Shown one piece after another: positions 34,251 through 47,433 of a DNA stretch of 64,000 nucleotides; the first letter of the stretch is position 1, and each line of letters begins with the position of its first letter. The notes beneath the pieces are model-generated. The model was not told where the DNA came from, searched no databases, and saw only the letters and a list, made by a program, of their open reading frames with translations. This stretch comes from Phaeosaccion multiseriatum (Eukaryota > Ochrophyta, other classes). The position numbers and the translations under genes were made by a program. The stretch spans positions 1,364,001 to 1,428,000 of the forward strand of contig OZ218960.1 of NCBI GenBank assembly GCA_965112735.1, read 5' to 3'.

Positions 34251-36840
34251 TTACAATTTCGCCTTGCTGCTCATCCCTCCACTCGCGCTGTTGCTGGCGC
34301 TGCTGTTTTCCTTCTTCCAAAAGGCAGGCAGCAGGTCTGCGAGCCACCCCTCCTGCACAGAGGCGAGTCCTCTCATGTAGCTCTTTCTCGTCACCAGGAG
34401 CTGCGTGTACACCACGCACTGGGGCGGCCGCTGCCGTTGGCTGAGCACAGAGGAGGGGTGGATGGTGACCTCTCTGCACATCACCGCACCGCACCAGGTG
34501 GTGGTGTTGGTGATACAGGGGACAAGTGTAGAGGGTCACAGGTCACGACGGCAAGCATCACATTTTGGTGAGACCGCACGCAGGAGAGCGAAACGCACAA
34601 AAGGCTCAACACGCACCCACGGAACTACCCACGGAACTACCCACGGAACCACCCACGCACCCAAGTACCCATGCACGCATCCACCCACGCACCACTCACG
34701 CACCCACCCACGCACCTTCCCCCGAACTGTGTCTTGTAGCAGGCTCGCTTCCCCTCCTCGATGACAGCGGGCTGTCGAATGGCCACGTTCATGAAGAGTC
34801 CTGACACCAGGCACTTGAGGAACAGGGACGCCTCCGCACCGCAGGACACTGTTGGTGGGAGAGGAGGATGGGGGGGAGGGAGGATGGGGGGGAGGGAGGA
34901 TGGGGGGGAGGGAGGATGGGGGGGAGGGAGGATGGGGGGGAGGGTCAGCACATGAGAGGGATACGTACACACATGAGGATATAAGAAGAAACGACTTCCC
35001 TCGGCTTTGGGGAAGGGGGGGTGGCATGCGACACAGTTATGAACGCAGACACACACACATACGTCGAGAGAGAGACGAGAGAAAGAGAGAGAGAGACACC
35101 AAGACTGACGAGAGAGAAAGACGAGAAATGAGAGACGATACTAAGCGAGGCCGTCACCATTGACTCTCATTCACTCACTCACTCACTCACTCACTCACTC
35201 ACTCACTCATTCACTCCTTCCCTTCCTCACCGATTAAACCACTCACTCACTCATTCACTCATTCACTCACTCACTCACTCACTCACTCCTTCCCTTCCTC
35301 ACCGCTAACCACTCACTCACTCATTCACTCCCTCCCTTCCTCACCGCTAACCACTCACTCACTCATTCACTCCCTCCCTTCCTCACTCACTCACTCCCTC
35401 CCTTCCTCACCGCTAACCACTCACTCACTCATTCACTCCCTCCCTTCCTTCCTCACTCACTCATTCACTCACTCCCTCCCTCCCTTCCTTCCTCACTCAC
35501 CCAGGGGGTCCCTCTGCATGCGATCTCTGAGTATGGACGTCAGCTGCTCTCGGACTTCCAAAGCTTTACGCAGGGACCGAAGATTCAAGTACTTTTGACG
35601 GCACCACGCACCCGCCTCCTTCGGCTTCACCTTCTCGAAGCTCCCGAGAATCTGGAGAGAGAGAGAGAGAGAGGGGGGAGGAAGGGGCCCCCCATACCCG
35701 AGTTTGCGTGTACACGTGCATGGATGGACAGGGAAGGGGTAGGGTACGGTGTGTTTGTTGCCCACAATATACGTTCCGCATTCTGTAACGGATGGGCTCT
35801 CCCTCTCTGCCCCTCTCTCTCTTGTCCCTTCCTCCCTCTCTTTCTCCCTCTCCTCTCCCCTCCTACCGTTCCTCTCTCTCTTCACCCCCCCCCACACACA
35901 CATACACTCTTTCTCCCCCTCCCCTCCAAATCCACAACCCCCACACCCACCCACCCAGCTGCCCACCCACACGCCCATGCACACACACACAGGCGGCTTG
36001 CTGTCTCACTCTGGCTTGAAGTGACTCACATTGACAAGCATAGGAAGGTCCCCCTCGTAAGCATCGAAGAGCTTGTGTGCCTTGGTTGCGGCCTTGCGGT
36101 CCTCTGCCTTAGAGGGGAAGTACAGAACATTTTCTGCACACAGACAGGACACCGCCAACAGCATCTCTCTGCAGCACAGGAAGGGCTGTGAGAAGGGCAG
36201 GGAGGGAGGGGGGGAGGGAGGGAGGGAGGGAGGGGGGGAGGGAGGGAGGGAGGGAGGGAGGGAGAGAGGGAGGGAGGGAGGGAGGGAGGGTAGGAGGGAG
36301 GGAGGGAGAGAGGGAGGGAGGGAGGGAGGGAGGGAGGGAGGGAGGGAAGAAGGGAGAGTCAGAGCCCTCGAACTTCAACAACAAAGTCGCTTCACGCACA
36401 ATCCAATCCATCGAGATCGTCTTCACAGCACTCAAACCAGCAGTCAGAGCGACGCTTACAGTTAGAGCGACACTTGAAGCAGCACTGGCTCGGTGGGCAG
36501 AGCGTGATACACGCGCCCGGTTGTTTGTCCGCCCTCACTCAGTGTACCCCTTCACTCAGTCTACCCCTTCACTCGGAGAACCACCCTCATTCAGCGTTCC
36601 TCACTCGCCTTCTCCGTCGACTTGAGCAGCAGGTGTGCGAAGGTGGGATCGAGAGGGAGCATGGCCATCTCCCTCCCCGCCGGGGTCAAGCTCCCCTCCT
36701 TATCCAGGGCCTGTGAGTGAGTGAGTGAGTGAGTGAGTGTGAGAGAGTGAAGTGTGTGGGAGAGTGAACAAGAACGGGGAATACATGAGGCACATACATG
36801 CACACACACACACACACACAAACACACACAACACACACAG

Positions 36841-36876
<36 letters not shown>

Positions 36877-39241
36877 CACACACACACACACACACACAAC
36901 ACACACACACACACACAACACACACACATACACACACACACATACACACACACACACACACACACGTACCCCAAGCAGCGTGAGCGTCTGCACTGCCCGC
37001 AGGAGGGCATCAGGGGGAGGGGGCGACACGAACTCGAAGTGCTCCGGATCCTTCACGCCAGCCACCTTCAGCTGAAGCACCACCTGGAGGGGGACCGTGA
37101 GGGGGACCGTGAGAAGATGAGAGGCCAGAGTAGCGGGAGTCTCCGGTTCAGCTCCAGATTCAGTTCCAGTTTCAGGTTCAGAGGTTCAGGCCACACACGT
37201 GGGGGTGCTCTTTTTTGAGTACGTGTGCTTCATTCCCCACCCGAGGGGGGACGCCATGTCTACAGGCGCTTGACTGGAGTAAGGGGTGGGACTAGACTGG
37301 GCGGGGCGGGTGTTTGTATGCACCGACCTGGGTGAGATTTACCCTCTGAATCTCCGGAGTGGCGGAGACTTGTAAGTCAAGGAAAGATTCCTCCTTGAAC
37401 AAGCGGTAGCAAGTTCCCTTGGCCTCTCGCCCTGCCAGGTGAGGGAGAGAAGGGGGGGAAGAGGAAGAGAAGGAAGAAGGCAGTCAGCACGAATGGCATC
37501 GAGAGTGAGTACGGTAGGTAGTCGCAAGCCGCTGCCGGAAGAAGCGCGCAACTAGGAGGACAGAGGAGAAACTGACGAGAGCCTTCTTTTCATATAACAT
37601 GGCGTGGAGGGAGAATGCCCCTGCCCTCCTCCCTGCCTGTCCCTCTCCTCCTCCTCTTCCTCCTCTCCCTCTCTCCCTCTGCCTCTTGTCTCTGTTCCTG
37701 CCTCTGACATGCAGTGCGCACGACAAGTGCCCTCCTTGCCCCTGCCTCACCTGCCCTCCCTGCCCGTTGAGTGGCCTGAGCCCGGGACACTGGCATCACC
37801 TTCACTCAAGCCCCGCGAATGTGCCGGACAGGACATAGGACAGGAGGTGGACAGAAGGTGGACAGATGGTGGACAGATGGTGGTCAGAAGGGTTTGTAGA
37901 CGGAAGGAGGAGGGGAGGGGGCGGCACGCAAACAAACGAAAGAAGAAGAAAGAGACCAACAGGACAAATGAGCAGCAAGAAAGCAAAAGACAAACAAGGA
38001 GTGCAGAAGGAGTCGAGGGACGATGCGATGTGGTGCGAGGGTAAACAAGATGGCAGCTGATGGGGAGGGGGAGGAAGGGGGAGGGGTGGCTCGCCAGGCA
38101 TTGGGCTCGGAGGGGAATCCGAGGCGTGGGGCGGAAAGAGGGGAAGGCAGGCAGCAGTTGGTAATACAGCAGCAGCCGTTGGTGATAAAGCAGTAGCAAT
38201 TGATGATGCAGCAGCAACAGCAGCAGCAGCAGCAGCAGCAGTAGCGGCCTCCTCTCCATTCCTTCCTTCGCTTGGCATGGTTGCTCCCTCTCAAACACCT
38301 TCACCCAGCAAGCCTCTCTTCCTCTACGCCGCCCCTCTGACCAACAAAAAAGCTGAAACTGAAACTCACCTCCAGCGACTCCATCCGCGTGCTTGCGTGA
38401 TACACTCGGGCCTTGACAAAGCCGCTATCCACCACAAAGCGCACGCCGTTGATGGTGATGGAGGTTTCCGCAATATTAGTGGCCAGAATAATCTTTCGCG
38501 TGCCCCGGGGGGCAGGGGCGAAGGCGAGCAGCTGCTGATCCGCAGGGAGGGCGGCATAGATGGGCACTAGCAAGGCCTCTGAAGAGGGAGGATGAGAGCC
38601 CACTCCTTGTCCGCCTTGTCCTCCTTGCTTTAGCACGAGCGGGTCGTCAAAAATCCTCTCCCTGGTGGTCGTGGTAGTGGTAGTGGTGTGTGTGTGGGTG
38701 CGTGTGCGTGCGTGTGTGTGTATGTACGGGGAACGGGGGGGGGGGGGGGGGTATGAGAGGGGAAAGGGAAATCAAGCTTGAATTATATTTTCGTTATTTC
38801 ATGCTCGAAACATGCGACACTGACCAAGAGAGAAGGAAAGTGGAGAGCACAGTATCAAACCAAAGGCATACGTAAGTGTAACTAACCCCCCATAAGCCCA
38901 CATAAGCCCACACCGACCTGGACAGAGCGGAGACAGTACAGAGTACCAAATGAATTACACTCGCGTATCCTCAAACCCCAATTAAACACACCCCAAGTGC
39001 ACCCACCTGAGCAGAGCAGCCCTGGCGAGTTTTGCCTTTCTGAGGAGCTCCTCCAGCAGCAGAGTGACGTCATTGATCTCCTCCTGCCCGGGGAGGAACA
39101 CCAGGATGTCCCCGGGGGGCTCCTCTTCGTGGATCTGCATGCAGACTGTGGCCGCCGCATCTACGAACTGAGACGCACGCACGCAACACACACGCACACA
39201 TATGTACACACACCACCACCATCACCACCACCACCACCACC

Positions 39242-39273
<32 letters not shown>

Positions 39274-39283
39274 CAACAACAGC

Positions 39284-39339
<56 letters not shown>

Positions 39340-39920
39340 CCACGACGTCAGGGAGAGAGAGGGGTGGAGAGAAAGGAAGGGAGAGAGGGGGGGGGGGCTC
39401 AAATACACGGGGAGGTGGAGGTCCTACGTATCCATACGTATGCCACACGTACGCCATACGCATCAATACGTACGTCATCTTGCGTCTCCTCCGTGTACAT
39501 GACGTCAACGGGGAACGTCCTCCCGGGCACTGTGACGGTGCGAGGGTCGGCAAAGAAGCCTGAGAAGAGGGCGGTGTCGAGCGTGGCGGACATGACCACG
39601 ACGCGCAGGTCGGGCCTCTGGGGCTGAAGGCGTTTGATCAGGCCAAAGAGGATGTCCTGCTTGCGGTGGAGAGAAGAGGGGTGGGAATTTGGGGGGGGGG
39701 TGGAATTGGGGGTAGGAGTAGTTAGTTACGAAAGAGAGTCACAGGGAGAAGATGCGAGAGAGAAAGGGGACAACAAGTACCACGATAAAAAAGACAGACA
39801 GTCACTGAGGGAGGGGGGGAGGGAGGGAGGGAGGAAGGGAGAGAGGGAGGAAATGCAGCTGTGAATGGAACTGTGACGGAAATGATATCATAAATACACA
39901 CACACTCTCTCTCTCTCTCT

Positions 39921-39951
<31 letters not shown>

Positions 39952-40686
39952 TCTGGTCGCGGCCCCTACGCACAGCCCACGTACCGTTTGCAAAGACCTC
40001 TCGTGCGCCTCGTCCAGGATGATGACGCCGTAGCGGCTCAGCAGCGGGTCCGTCATGGCCTCTCGCAGCAGCACACCGTCGGTCATGAATTTCACGCCCG
40101 TCTTGGGGGTGCAGCACTCCTCGAAGCGGACGCTGTAGCCCACCGAGTTGCCGAGGAGGGAGCCCTGCTCCTCCGCGACGCGCCGGGCCACGGTGATGGC
40201 GGCGACACGGCGCGGCTGAGTGCAGGCAATGCAGAGCCTACGGTGCTGCTGCTGCTTGTCCTGTTGCCTATCCTGTTGCTTCTTCTGCTTTTGAATTATG
40301 CCAAGGCCAGCCTCGTACAGGAATTGCGGTATTTGGGTCGACTTTCCGCTCCCTGTCTCCCCCACTACAATGGTGGTCTGATGTGTCTTGACGGCCTCGA
40401 CGATGTCGTTGCGGTGGGTCCAGATGGGCAGTTTCCGCCTCACATCCTGGTGCTGGCGAGCAACTCTCCCGCCCCCTCCATCCCCTGCTGCCCCTTCTGC
40501 TCCTCCTTTCCCCACCCTCCACTGCTGTGTCCACTCAGTGGAGGGCCCTCTCTCTCGCTGCTGCTTCCCTCGCTGCTGCTGCTGTCCTGAGGCCTCGCCA
40601 TTTCGCTGCCGCTTCATCCTCAGTCCCCTAATAGGAATACTAACTGACCTAATAGGAATGGGGATACATCTTCGCGGCCTCTTCAT
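34251..40686 (-). CDS. DEAH-box RNA helicase, DHX33/DHX35-like
   Basis: Twelve exons on the minus strand: 40686-39985, 39656-39474, 39167-39007, 38655-38370, 37799-37751, 37431-37328, 37083-36970, 36710-36605, about 36166-36030, 35651-35501, 34848-34716 and 34473-34251. They give about 782 residues with conserved phase. All helicase motifs are visible: [10 protein letters not shown], Ia TQPRRVAA, Ib [15 protein letters not shown] in [27 protein letters not shown] and VI QRAGRAGR. The winged-helix/ratchet part ([20 protein letters not shown]) and the OB-fold end ([26 protein letters not shown]) follow. Such proteins unwind RNA or remodel RNPs in ribosome biogenesis or splicing. The short length and lack of N-terminal accessory domains favour the DHX33/DHX35 branch over Prp2/16/22. 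The exon 9 acceptor (36167 or 36169) is ambiguous. Confidence 0.9.
34875..34950. repeat. Tandem GGATGGGGGGGAGGGA units in a helicase intron
   Basis: About five copies of a 16-base unit just upstream (on the coding strand) of the exon starting at 34848. Confidence 0.85.
35162..35500. repeat. (ACTC)n-based higher-order repeat in a helicase intron
   Basis: ACTC/ATTC tetramers interleaved with a larger unit (CCTTCCTCACCGCTAACCAC) repeated about four times. The array runs to the 5' splice site at 35500. Confidence 0.9.
36186..36352. repeat. (GGGA)n array in a helicase intron
   Basis: Long GGGA/GGAG tetramer run immediately upstream, on the coding strand, of the exon beginning near 36166. It reads as TCCC pyrimidine tract. 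Confidence 0.93.
36796..36966. repeat. (CA)n array abutting a helicase splice donor
   Basis: CA run in intron 36969-36711. Read on the gene strand, the donor GTACGTGTGTGTG flows directly into a (GT)n array. Confidence 0.95.
38151..38240 (+). repeat. Interspersed VGDT motif, triple tandem copy
   Basis: Three successive degenerate copies (CAGTTGGTAATACAG, CCGTTGGTGATAAAG, CAATTGATGATGCAG) at roughly 20-base spacing, followed by pure CAG repeats, in the helicase intron 38369-37800. Confidence 0.85.
39206..39341. repeat. (CAC)n followed by (CAA)n in a helicase intron
   Basis: About 15 CAC units pass directly into about 30 CAA units, in the intron between exons 39656-39474 and 39167-39007. Confidence 0.95.
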
Positions 40687-40952
40687 CCAGGCCAAGTCAC
40701 AGAACACTAAAGAAAGAAAGTCGCCCTCTGATTTTTCCCCTTTCTTCCCTCTCTATATACCCACTCCGAGCCCGTGCGGGCTAAAGGATCGAGGAGCGAG
40801 CGCTTCAACGAGGTTGACATCGTCCTTTCCCTCCCGCTGCTTCTTCCTCCCCCCTCCTTTCTACTTCCCCCTATACGTTTGGTTTCCACAGATGCTCACC
40901 GACTCCAGCGGACCTCTACTAAGAGCAACAAGGGCGCCCACTTGACAGCACA
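40687..40952. promoter_or_regulatory. Head-to-head promoter region, helicase/F-box-like gene
   Basis: 266 bp between divergent start codons at 40686 (-) and 40953 (+). A TATATA-containing stretch lies near 40750. Bidirectional promoter inferred from layout only. Confidence 0.4.
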
Positions 40953-41747
40953 ATGGAAACGAGGCTGCAGCGGAGAAGGAGGGCGTCGGGACTTGGGGGG
41001 GGCGGGGCGCGTGAGTCTGCACGTAGAATGCGAGCGAGACGTACCGGAGGTGGTGCCAGTTCTACGACTTCAGATGAAGGTGAATTTGAAGCTTGCCACG
41101 AGGCATTGGCAAAGCTCGAGCTGCTCAGGCTCGTCTTGGGGTATGTGGGGCAGGGGCACTTCTGCTTCGTGGCTGGTGTGTGCAAGCAGTGGAAGGCGAG
41201 CTACACCGCGTTGTATCCGACAGCGGAGACAGCATACTCACATGTGGTCAGCTCTGTGGAGTGTATGAACTGGGCGACAAGTCAGCAGGACCTCGAGCTA
41301 AGTGTGGAGCTTTTCAAGGCTGCTGCCCAGCACGGAGATGTCGAGGTATGCAAGGCCCTCCACGGGAATAGCTGCCCCTGGGATGAAAGTGTGTGTGATG
41401 CAACACTGGAGAACAGAAAGCATGGCCTGAGAGTACTGACGTGGCTGCGCTCGGAGGACCTTCCCGGCAAGGCGCAGTGTCCATGGGACGGTAACGGTGA
41501 CCCAATGTGTCGCTGGGCCGCAGTGAAGGGGCAATTGGAGATGCGCAAGTGGCTCATGTCGGACGACGGTACTGCAGACCTTGATAGTGAGTCACCACGT
41601 ACAGGAGAGACTCACAACCCCGTCGTGGAATGGCTTCTCGAGTCGAGAGACATGCTGGACGAGAATGAATACGGCCTATGGCGGAATGCTGCTTGCTTTG
41701 CCGCCGGAGCAGGCCTCGAGGTGCTGGAATTCCTCGACACCCATTGA
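40953..41747 (+). CDS. F-box/ankyrin-like protein, single exon
   Basis: An uninterrupted 264-codon gene, unusual in this intron-rich window. After an Arg/Gly-rich N-terminus, residues of about 50-90 (LAKLELLRLVLGYVGQGHFC, VAGVCKQWKASY) resemble an F-box-like helical segment with its typical hydrophobic-VCKxW pattern. The rest has weak ankyrin-like helices (ELFKAAAQHGDVEVCKALH, WAAVKGQLEMRKWL, CFAAGAGLEVLEFLDTH) with CPWD spacers. This architecture is common in large heterokont families. F-box proteins recruit substrates to SCF ubiquitin ligases, but that function is inferred from weak similarity here. Confidence 0.75.
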   Translation: METRLQRRRRASGLGGGGARESARRMRARRTGGGASSTTSDEGEFEACHEALAKLELLRLVLGYVGQGHFCFVAGVCKQWKASYTALYPTAETAYSHVVSSVECMNWATSQQDLELSVELFKAAAQHGDVEVCKALHGNSCPWDESVCDATLENRKHGLRVLTWLRSEDLPGKAQCPWDGNGDPMCRWAAVKGQLEMRKWLMSDDGTADLDSESPRTGETHNPVVEWLLESRDMLDENEYGLWRNAACFAAGAGLEVLEFLDTH

Positions 41748-42062
41748 ATGCTCGCCGTCCTCTTTGACGGGCATGGTCAGGGCTCTGTCTGTATGTAAGT
41801 GTAAATGTGTGTGTATATATGCGGCATGATAACAAATGGCAAAAGCCTTGCTAGGCTCCCTGCTTCGGTCCTCGGGAAAAGAGGACGGAGAGGGGGCGAC
41901 ATCGACTTGTGTGTACAATGTAGATAAAAGTAGGGAGTGTGAGCACATGGCACACACAGAGCGCCCCAACAGTCTGAATTCAGGGGGGCAAGAAAGAACA
42001 AGAACAATCAATCTATGTATCCCATCTATCCGCGTATCTTCCATCTTCCTATCTTGGTAGTC
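41748..42062. other. Convergent 3' region, nothing recognised
   Basis: 315 bp between the stop of the F-box-like gene and the stop of the minus-strand GAF gene. No feature noticed other than relatively A+T-rich UTR-like sequence. Confidence 0.5.
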
Positions 42063-42567
42063 TCACCGCCTCCGATCGAGAAGCTTAGGGAACTTCCTGG
42101 CCAACTGGGCGTGGTGCCTCTCCGCCTGCTTCTGCGCAAGGTCAAGTACCGCGATCTCGGCCTTGATGTCGGTCTGCTGCTGCTCGCCACGAGCTGTAGG
42201 CTTCGGTCTGTGACGAGCTCTGGTAGCAGCAGTAGAAGTAGTAGTGTCGTCTCGACAGCTGCTGCTGCTGCTTCCCCTCCTGCCCCTCGCCACACCCCTA
42301 CCCCCTCCTCCTCCTCCTGCACCAAGGTCAATGCCACCCCCGAAACCGCCGAAACCGCCACCGCGAGACTGCTGCAAGAAGTCCTCCAGACTCTCCTCAT
42401 CGAAGCCACCGAGACGTGCGCCATGCAGCTGAAGTATATGCAAGTCTTGTTCAGAGAATCCCCCTTCTTGGTCCTGCGGTCGGGGGGAGGGGGGGGGGGG
42501 GTGAGTGATATGGGACGGATGAACGGGTGCGGGATGTGTGTGTGTGTGTGTGTGTGTGTGGTGCGGG

Positions 42568-42611
<44 letters not shown>

Positions 42612-43547
42612 TGTGTGTGTGTGTGTGTGTGACGCCCCCCCCCCTGGGAGAGCGATCGCGTTCATGCATTCCAGCCCCCAAGCAAGCGTGACAACTCACT
42701 CACCAGTCGATTCAGCAGCTGAACACAGCCCACGATACCCCCACGAGCTGTCAATCGCACGGGGCAGCAGAGTACACTCTTGGTTCGGAAACCCGTCTTG
42801 CGATCCATCTCCGGATTGAACCGCGCGTCTTGATAGGCATCGCTGATCATGAGTGACTCCCCCGTCGTGGCCACATGGCCAGTGATGCCCTTGGTCATTG
42901 GCAAACGGACCCAAGGACTGTTGGCCTCGGCAGGCTTGAACACAAGCTCTCTGTGGGTGTAGTCGGCGAGGAAGAGCGAGCAGCGCTCACAAGGCACCAT
43001 ACCGACCACCTTGTTTGCGTGTGTGTTCAGGAGCCATGTTTGCGCATTAGTTGTGTGTGTGTGTTTGTGTTTTTGTGTGTGCGTGTGTGTGTTTGTGTTT
43101 GTTGTTTATGTGGTAAAGTTGTGTGCAGGACAGTGTTCTGGAGGAGGAGGGCACAATCATGTCAGTCACTGTGTCATGCACGCAGAAAGGAACACGCAAA
43201 AGGGGGAAACACGAAGAAGACGCAGCGAGGAAGGGCATCAATCCAGTAGGACGTGACTCCACTCGATCGTCGATGGTCTCAATCAGGCAAGCATGACATG
43301 CATGGCATGCAGACCTCCAGTGCACTCACTCACTCCAGCGAGAGGAAGCGAAAGGAAGGACGGAAGAAGCGCGTCAATATAGCCCTTGTACGTACCCCCC
43401 CTCTCCCTCTCTCTTTCCTTCCCTCTATCCCTCCCCTCCTCCCTCACCTTCTTCTTTGCCATCTTCTTCCACGCTTCGAGGTGCTGTTCAATCAGTGCCA
43501 GCCTCATGGCTCTGTCTCCGTACGCTTTGGCGGCTGCCACATCACCA

Positions 43548-43582
<35 letters not shown>

Positions 43583-44800
43583 ATCAACAACTGCTGTCGC
43601 CGCCGCATCTCCTCCTGCTCCCCCCACCCCGCCTTGACTGCCCACGGTTGTAGACCCCCTACGACTCTCTCAAGCGGTTTCCAAGCCGCCCTTTTCATGA
43701 CGAACGCCGGTCACACGACCAGCGACCCGAGTGACAGCCGTGTAGGCAATGGCCGCAGCAGCCAGCCCCATCCCTCGACCTCCTGCTCCTCCTGCCCCTC
43801 CTTCCGCCCCACTCCGAATGCCCGCGGCGCTCGGGTTGCGTATCTGCTCCCGTGGGGAAGACGGAGGGGAAGGAGTCGTGCCGTTGTGGTCCCTTCTGCT
43901 TCCCCGCCGGCCAAACGAGGTCCCTGATGCTGTTGTTGCTACTGCTGTACCGCCAACTGCTGCTGATGTCGACACCGCCGTCGGATCCCCCCCCGAGGAC
44001 ATGGAACCGGCGTCTCTAAGCAAAGCCTCCATCAACTCGTAGTCGGACTTGTCATCCAGGGCAGTCGCCAAACCAGCTGCCTCCGCCGCCGCCTCGGCTT
44101 CAGCTTCCCTCGTCGCTGCCTCGGCCTCTCTGCGTGCCTCGATGGCTGAAGCAGCCTCCCATACCCCCTGTTCCTGCTTCTGCTCGAGGGAGAGAGGAGG
44201 TTCCGTTGGCACAGCGGATGAGAGAAGCTGCGGGGCAGCAGTGGTAGCAGCAGCAGCAGAAGCAGTAGCAGTAGCAGTAGCAGCAGCGTCGGTAGGGGCG
44301 GCTTCAGCATCGGATTGCTGGATGCGAAACCCGGCTGTGGCGGCGTCCCAGCCAAAGGTGCTCTTTCCGCGAACCCGAGGAGACCCCAGCGGCCTGCTCT
44401 TCCTTTGTTGCTGCGGCTCTACCACAGCTCCTACCTCCTTCTCCGCCTCCCCCCCTCTTCCTCCTCCTCCTCCTCCTTCTGCCGTTACTGCTGCTGGTGC
44501 AGCTGCTGTTGCGGCTGCAAAGTTAATGGAGGATCTAGTCCTCATCGACGCAGTAACTCCCGCCCTGCCAGGCTCCCGTTCTGTGGGGGCGAACGCAGCA
44601 GATGCCCGGCGCCACTGCTGGCCACCCCGATTGACCGCGATCGCCATCTGTTTGGCTCTCTCTCGAGCATCTCCCTCCACCTCTCTCCCTCCTCCTGCTG
44701 GTGGGAGAACCTGCTGCCGACAAATTCCTTGTGGGGCTGCAAAGCTGTGCTTCCTGCTGCTGGTGCCGTCGCTGGGCCTTTGCGGTGCTACACCAAACAT
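42063..44800 (-). CDS. GAF-domain protein
   Basis: Four minus-strand exons: 44800 to about 43720, about 43637-43448, 43009-42704 and 42473-42063. The first intron is short and its exact ends could not be phased by eye. Exon 1 is Ala/Arg-rich and disordered, with a helical EARREAEAATREAEAEAAAE run. Exon 2 ends in LIEQHLEAWKKMAKKK. Exons 3-4 hold a GAF fold: MVPCERCSLFLADYTHREL, ITGHVATTGESLMISDAYQD, RFNPEMDRKTGFRTKSVLC, CPVRLTARGGIVGCVQLLN and GFSEQDLHILQLHGARL. The NPExDRKTGFRTKS segment is typical of cyclic-nucleotide-phosphodiesterase or adenylyl-cyclase GAF domains, but no catalytic domain follows. It may be a ligand sensor or a lone GAF adaptor. Two interspersed motif copies are coding (VDTAAAA in exon 2 and AAVGGTAVA in exon 1). 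Confidence 0.8.
42536..42632. repeat. (GT)n array in GAF intron
   Basis: Interrupted GT run in the intron 42703-42474, reading as CA on the gene strand. Confidence 0.95.
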
Positions 44801-45061
44801 GCTCCCCCCCTATTGCTTGGAGAATCTCTGGCCCGTCCTACATCCTCGTTGGGGATGTCGAGACAGAGAACTTGTGGTGCTTCCCTTTTTGAAAATGTCT
44901 TTTCTCTCTTGTAATAATGTACAGTTGTATTGTAGCTATTGTGTTGTTCCCCCGAAGTTTATATACACCTTTAAGTGCCATCTGTCTGAATCTGTGAGTG
45001 CTGATACGATGTTGAACACGCTAACGTGATTCTTAACATCTGTTCTCCGGGCAGGGACGCC
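44801..45061. promoter_or_regulatory. Head-to-head promoter region, GAF gene/1522-residue gene
   Basis: 261 bp between start codons at 44800 (-) and 45062 (+). It is markedly more A+T-rich than neighbouring exons (around 44890-45040), as expected for a core promoter. Bidirectional function is inferred. Confidence 0.45.
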
Positions 45062-47395
45062 ATGGAGAAGCAGGCTTCACAACAGGGGGCTCGTGCTTCC
45101 TCCGCTCCCGCTGCCCCCTCTGCTTCTCGGGTGATGGAAGAGGCACTATCGGTCCAAACGCGTTTAGAGGAGCTGCAGGGGGGGATGGTGGACAAGGCCA
45201 TTGCGGCGCGCGACTGCGGTGACGATGGGGGCCTTCAGACGTGCTACGATGAGCTGGAGAGAGGACTGGGCGAGATCGTGAAGGTGGTGTTCCAAGCGAC
45301 GAACGTGTTCTCCTCTTTAGCAGCTGTTGCAGGAGTGGGAGGAGGAGGACGAGGAGGACGAGGAGGACGAGCGGGGGGGGGAGGAGAAGAAGAAGCGGCA
45401 GTTGGTGATGACACTTCCGGGGAAGTGCAGCGACGCGCGATGCGTATACTGACGGCCGTGACAGATGTCCTGGCGAAAGTCATGGCGTTCGATCACGTAA
45501 GGGCCAGCACGTACGGACAGGAAATGCTGGCGGCCATCTTGCACGTTGAAGCCTCCGTCAAGGCCTGTTGCAGCAAGGCCGTCATGACAGGGGCGGGAGG
45601 TGTTGGGGAAGGTAGCACCGTACGTGACTCTTCTTATTCTTCGTCGTCTTCTTCTGCTGCTGCTGCTAGTCCCATGGGTGGTGGTGGTACAGAAGGCGCG
45701 GGTGGTGAGGGCAAGAGTGGGTGGTTCTTAGCCTCTATGGGTGTGACCCCTGAGCAACTGTCCCAGTCTACAAGCACATGGTGTGTGACGATGGTGACGG
45801 AGGCTCTGGAGAGGAGAACAACGCAAGCAGCAGCAGCGGCAGCAGGAGGAGGAGGAGGCGCGAAAGGAGAAACGGGGTCAGGGTATCGAATTAAGGCCTT
45901 CGATCGCCTCCTTGGGGAGCACGCCCAAGTCAATGCCATGGCCCACGAATTGTCCGTACAGAGGGAGATGGTGGAGGTGCTCGATCGATGCTTTCAAGTC
46001 CTGGGGGAAGGGCAAGGACCAGGAGCAGGAGTAGGAGGGGGAACCCTACTCCTTGGAGGAGCGATTGCTTGTGAAGCGGGGCGGCGACGCCGGGGTCGAA
46101 AGAGACCAAGAGCAGAGCGAACCCCCCTTGGTGGAAGGTGTCAGATGCTTCATCGGTCTGCTCCTCACCTTCATCCTCTCCCTCGTGGGCAACAGCGATG
46201 CGGTGATGATGCGACAGATGGAGAGGGTAGCGAAAGTGGCATAGACAGGGCTGCTCCTGCTCCTCCTCTCCTGCACTCTCGCTTGCCGCGTCTCCTGTCG
46301 ATGGGGTCCTTCGCCCTCTCCCAGAGCCGGGTCGAGGGCATGACGTGTCTGGCCAGAAGGGCTTCACAGGTGTCGTATCACCACCTGCTGCTCGAGCCAG
46401 AGGGGGGGGGGCTCTGTGAGAAGAAGAACAATGCCACCAACACTTCTTCTCACCACGACAAGCAGCCGCGGCAGCAGCAGGAGCAGCACCGGCAGGATGC
46501 GCCAGAGGAGGATTGCTTAAGTCAGGGGAGCCGGACGGCGTCGTGTGGGGCCATCTGGAAGGATCCCAAGCCCTTCCTCGGGCTCCTTCCCCCTCCCCCT
46601 CCCGTATCCGCGTTGTTGCTGCCTTCGTCCTCCTCCTCACCGCTGGCGGCTACTCTATCATCCACTTCATCACCGAACCCCTCAGGCGCTCTATGGCCTC
46701 GGGGCAGTGGCGAGGGAGCTTCTCCTTCTGCTTCTCATTTCCCACTTGGGGGGTTACCACCACATACTCCAGGACAAGACTGGTATCAGAACAAGAATCA
46801 GAACAAGAACAAGAACAAGAAGCCCCTACCGCTACCGCACCCTGTCGTGTGGGAGGAGATGATTTGCTCTGGCCTGAGCCGTGTGCTTTCAGGCGCGGTC
46901 TGTGGTGATGAAGGCTATGTGGGTGAGTATGCGCAGGAGGAGGAGGAGGAGGAGGAGGAGGACGAGCACGAGGAGAAGGAAGGGAAGGAGCACGAGGAGG
47001 GAGAGGAGGAGGAGGAGGAGGAGAGAGAAGAAAGTGTCGAAGGGAGAGAAGACTGGATGTCTACGAGGCAGGCGTTGGAGGCCAGCGGAGCAGTGGAGTG
47101 CATGATGAGCCCCTCCTACGTCCTGCAGCCTTTGCTTCACCTCATCGCCAGCGATATTATTGAGCAGGAGGTGCTACGACTTCCTCAGTCCCTCGGCAAG
47201 ACCAGCGCTTCTTCTTCTGCAGCGTCGACCTCCTCCTCCACCTTCTTCGCCAAGGCTGAGCAGGAGCAGTTGGTGATACGGCAGCAGCAGCAGCAGCAGC
47301 AGCAGCGCCAGCAGCACCAGCAGAAGGAGAAGAAAAAGAAGAAGAAGGAGAAGGAGCCACAAGAGGCCGTGAAGGGTGTGGCCAAGAGCACCAGT

Positions 47396-47433
<38 letters not shown>
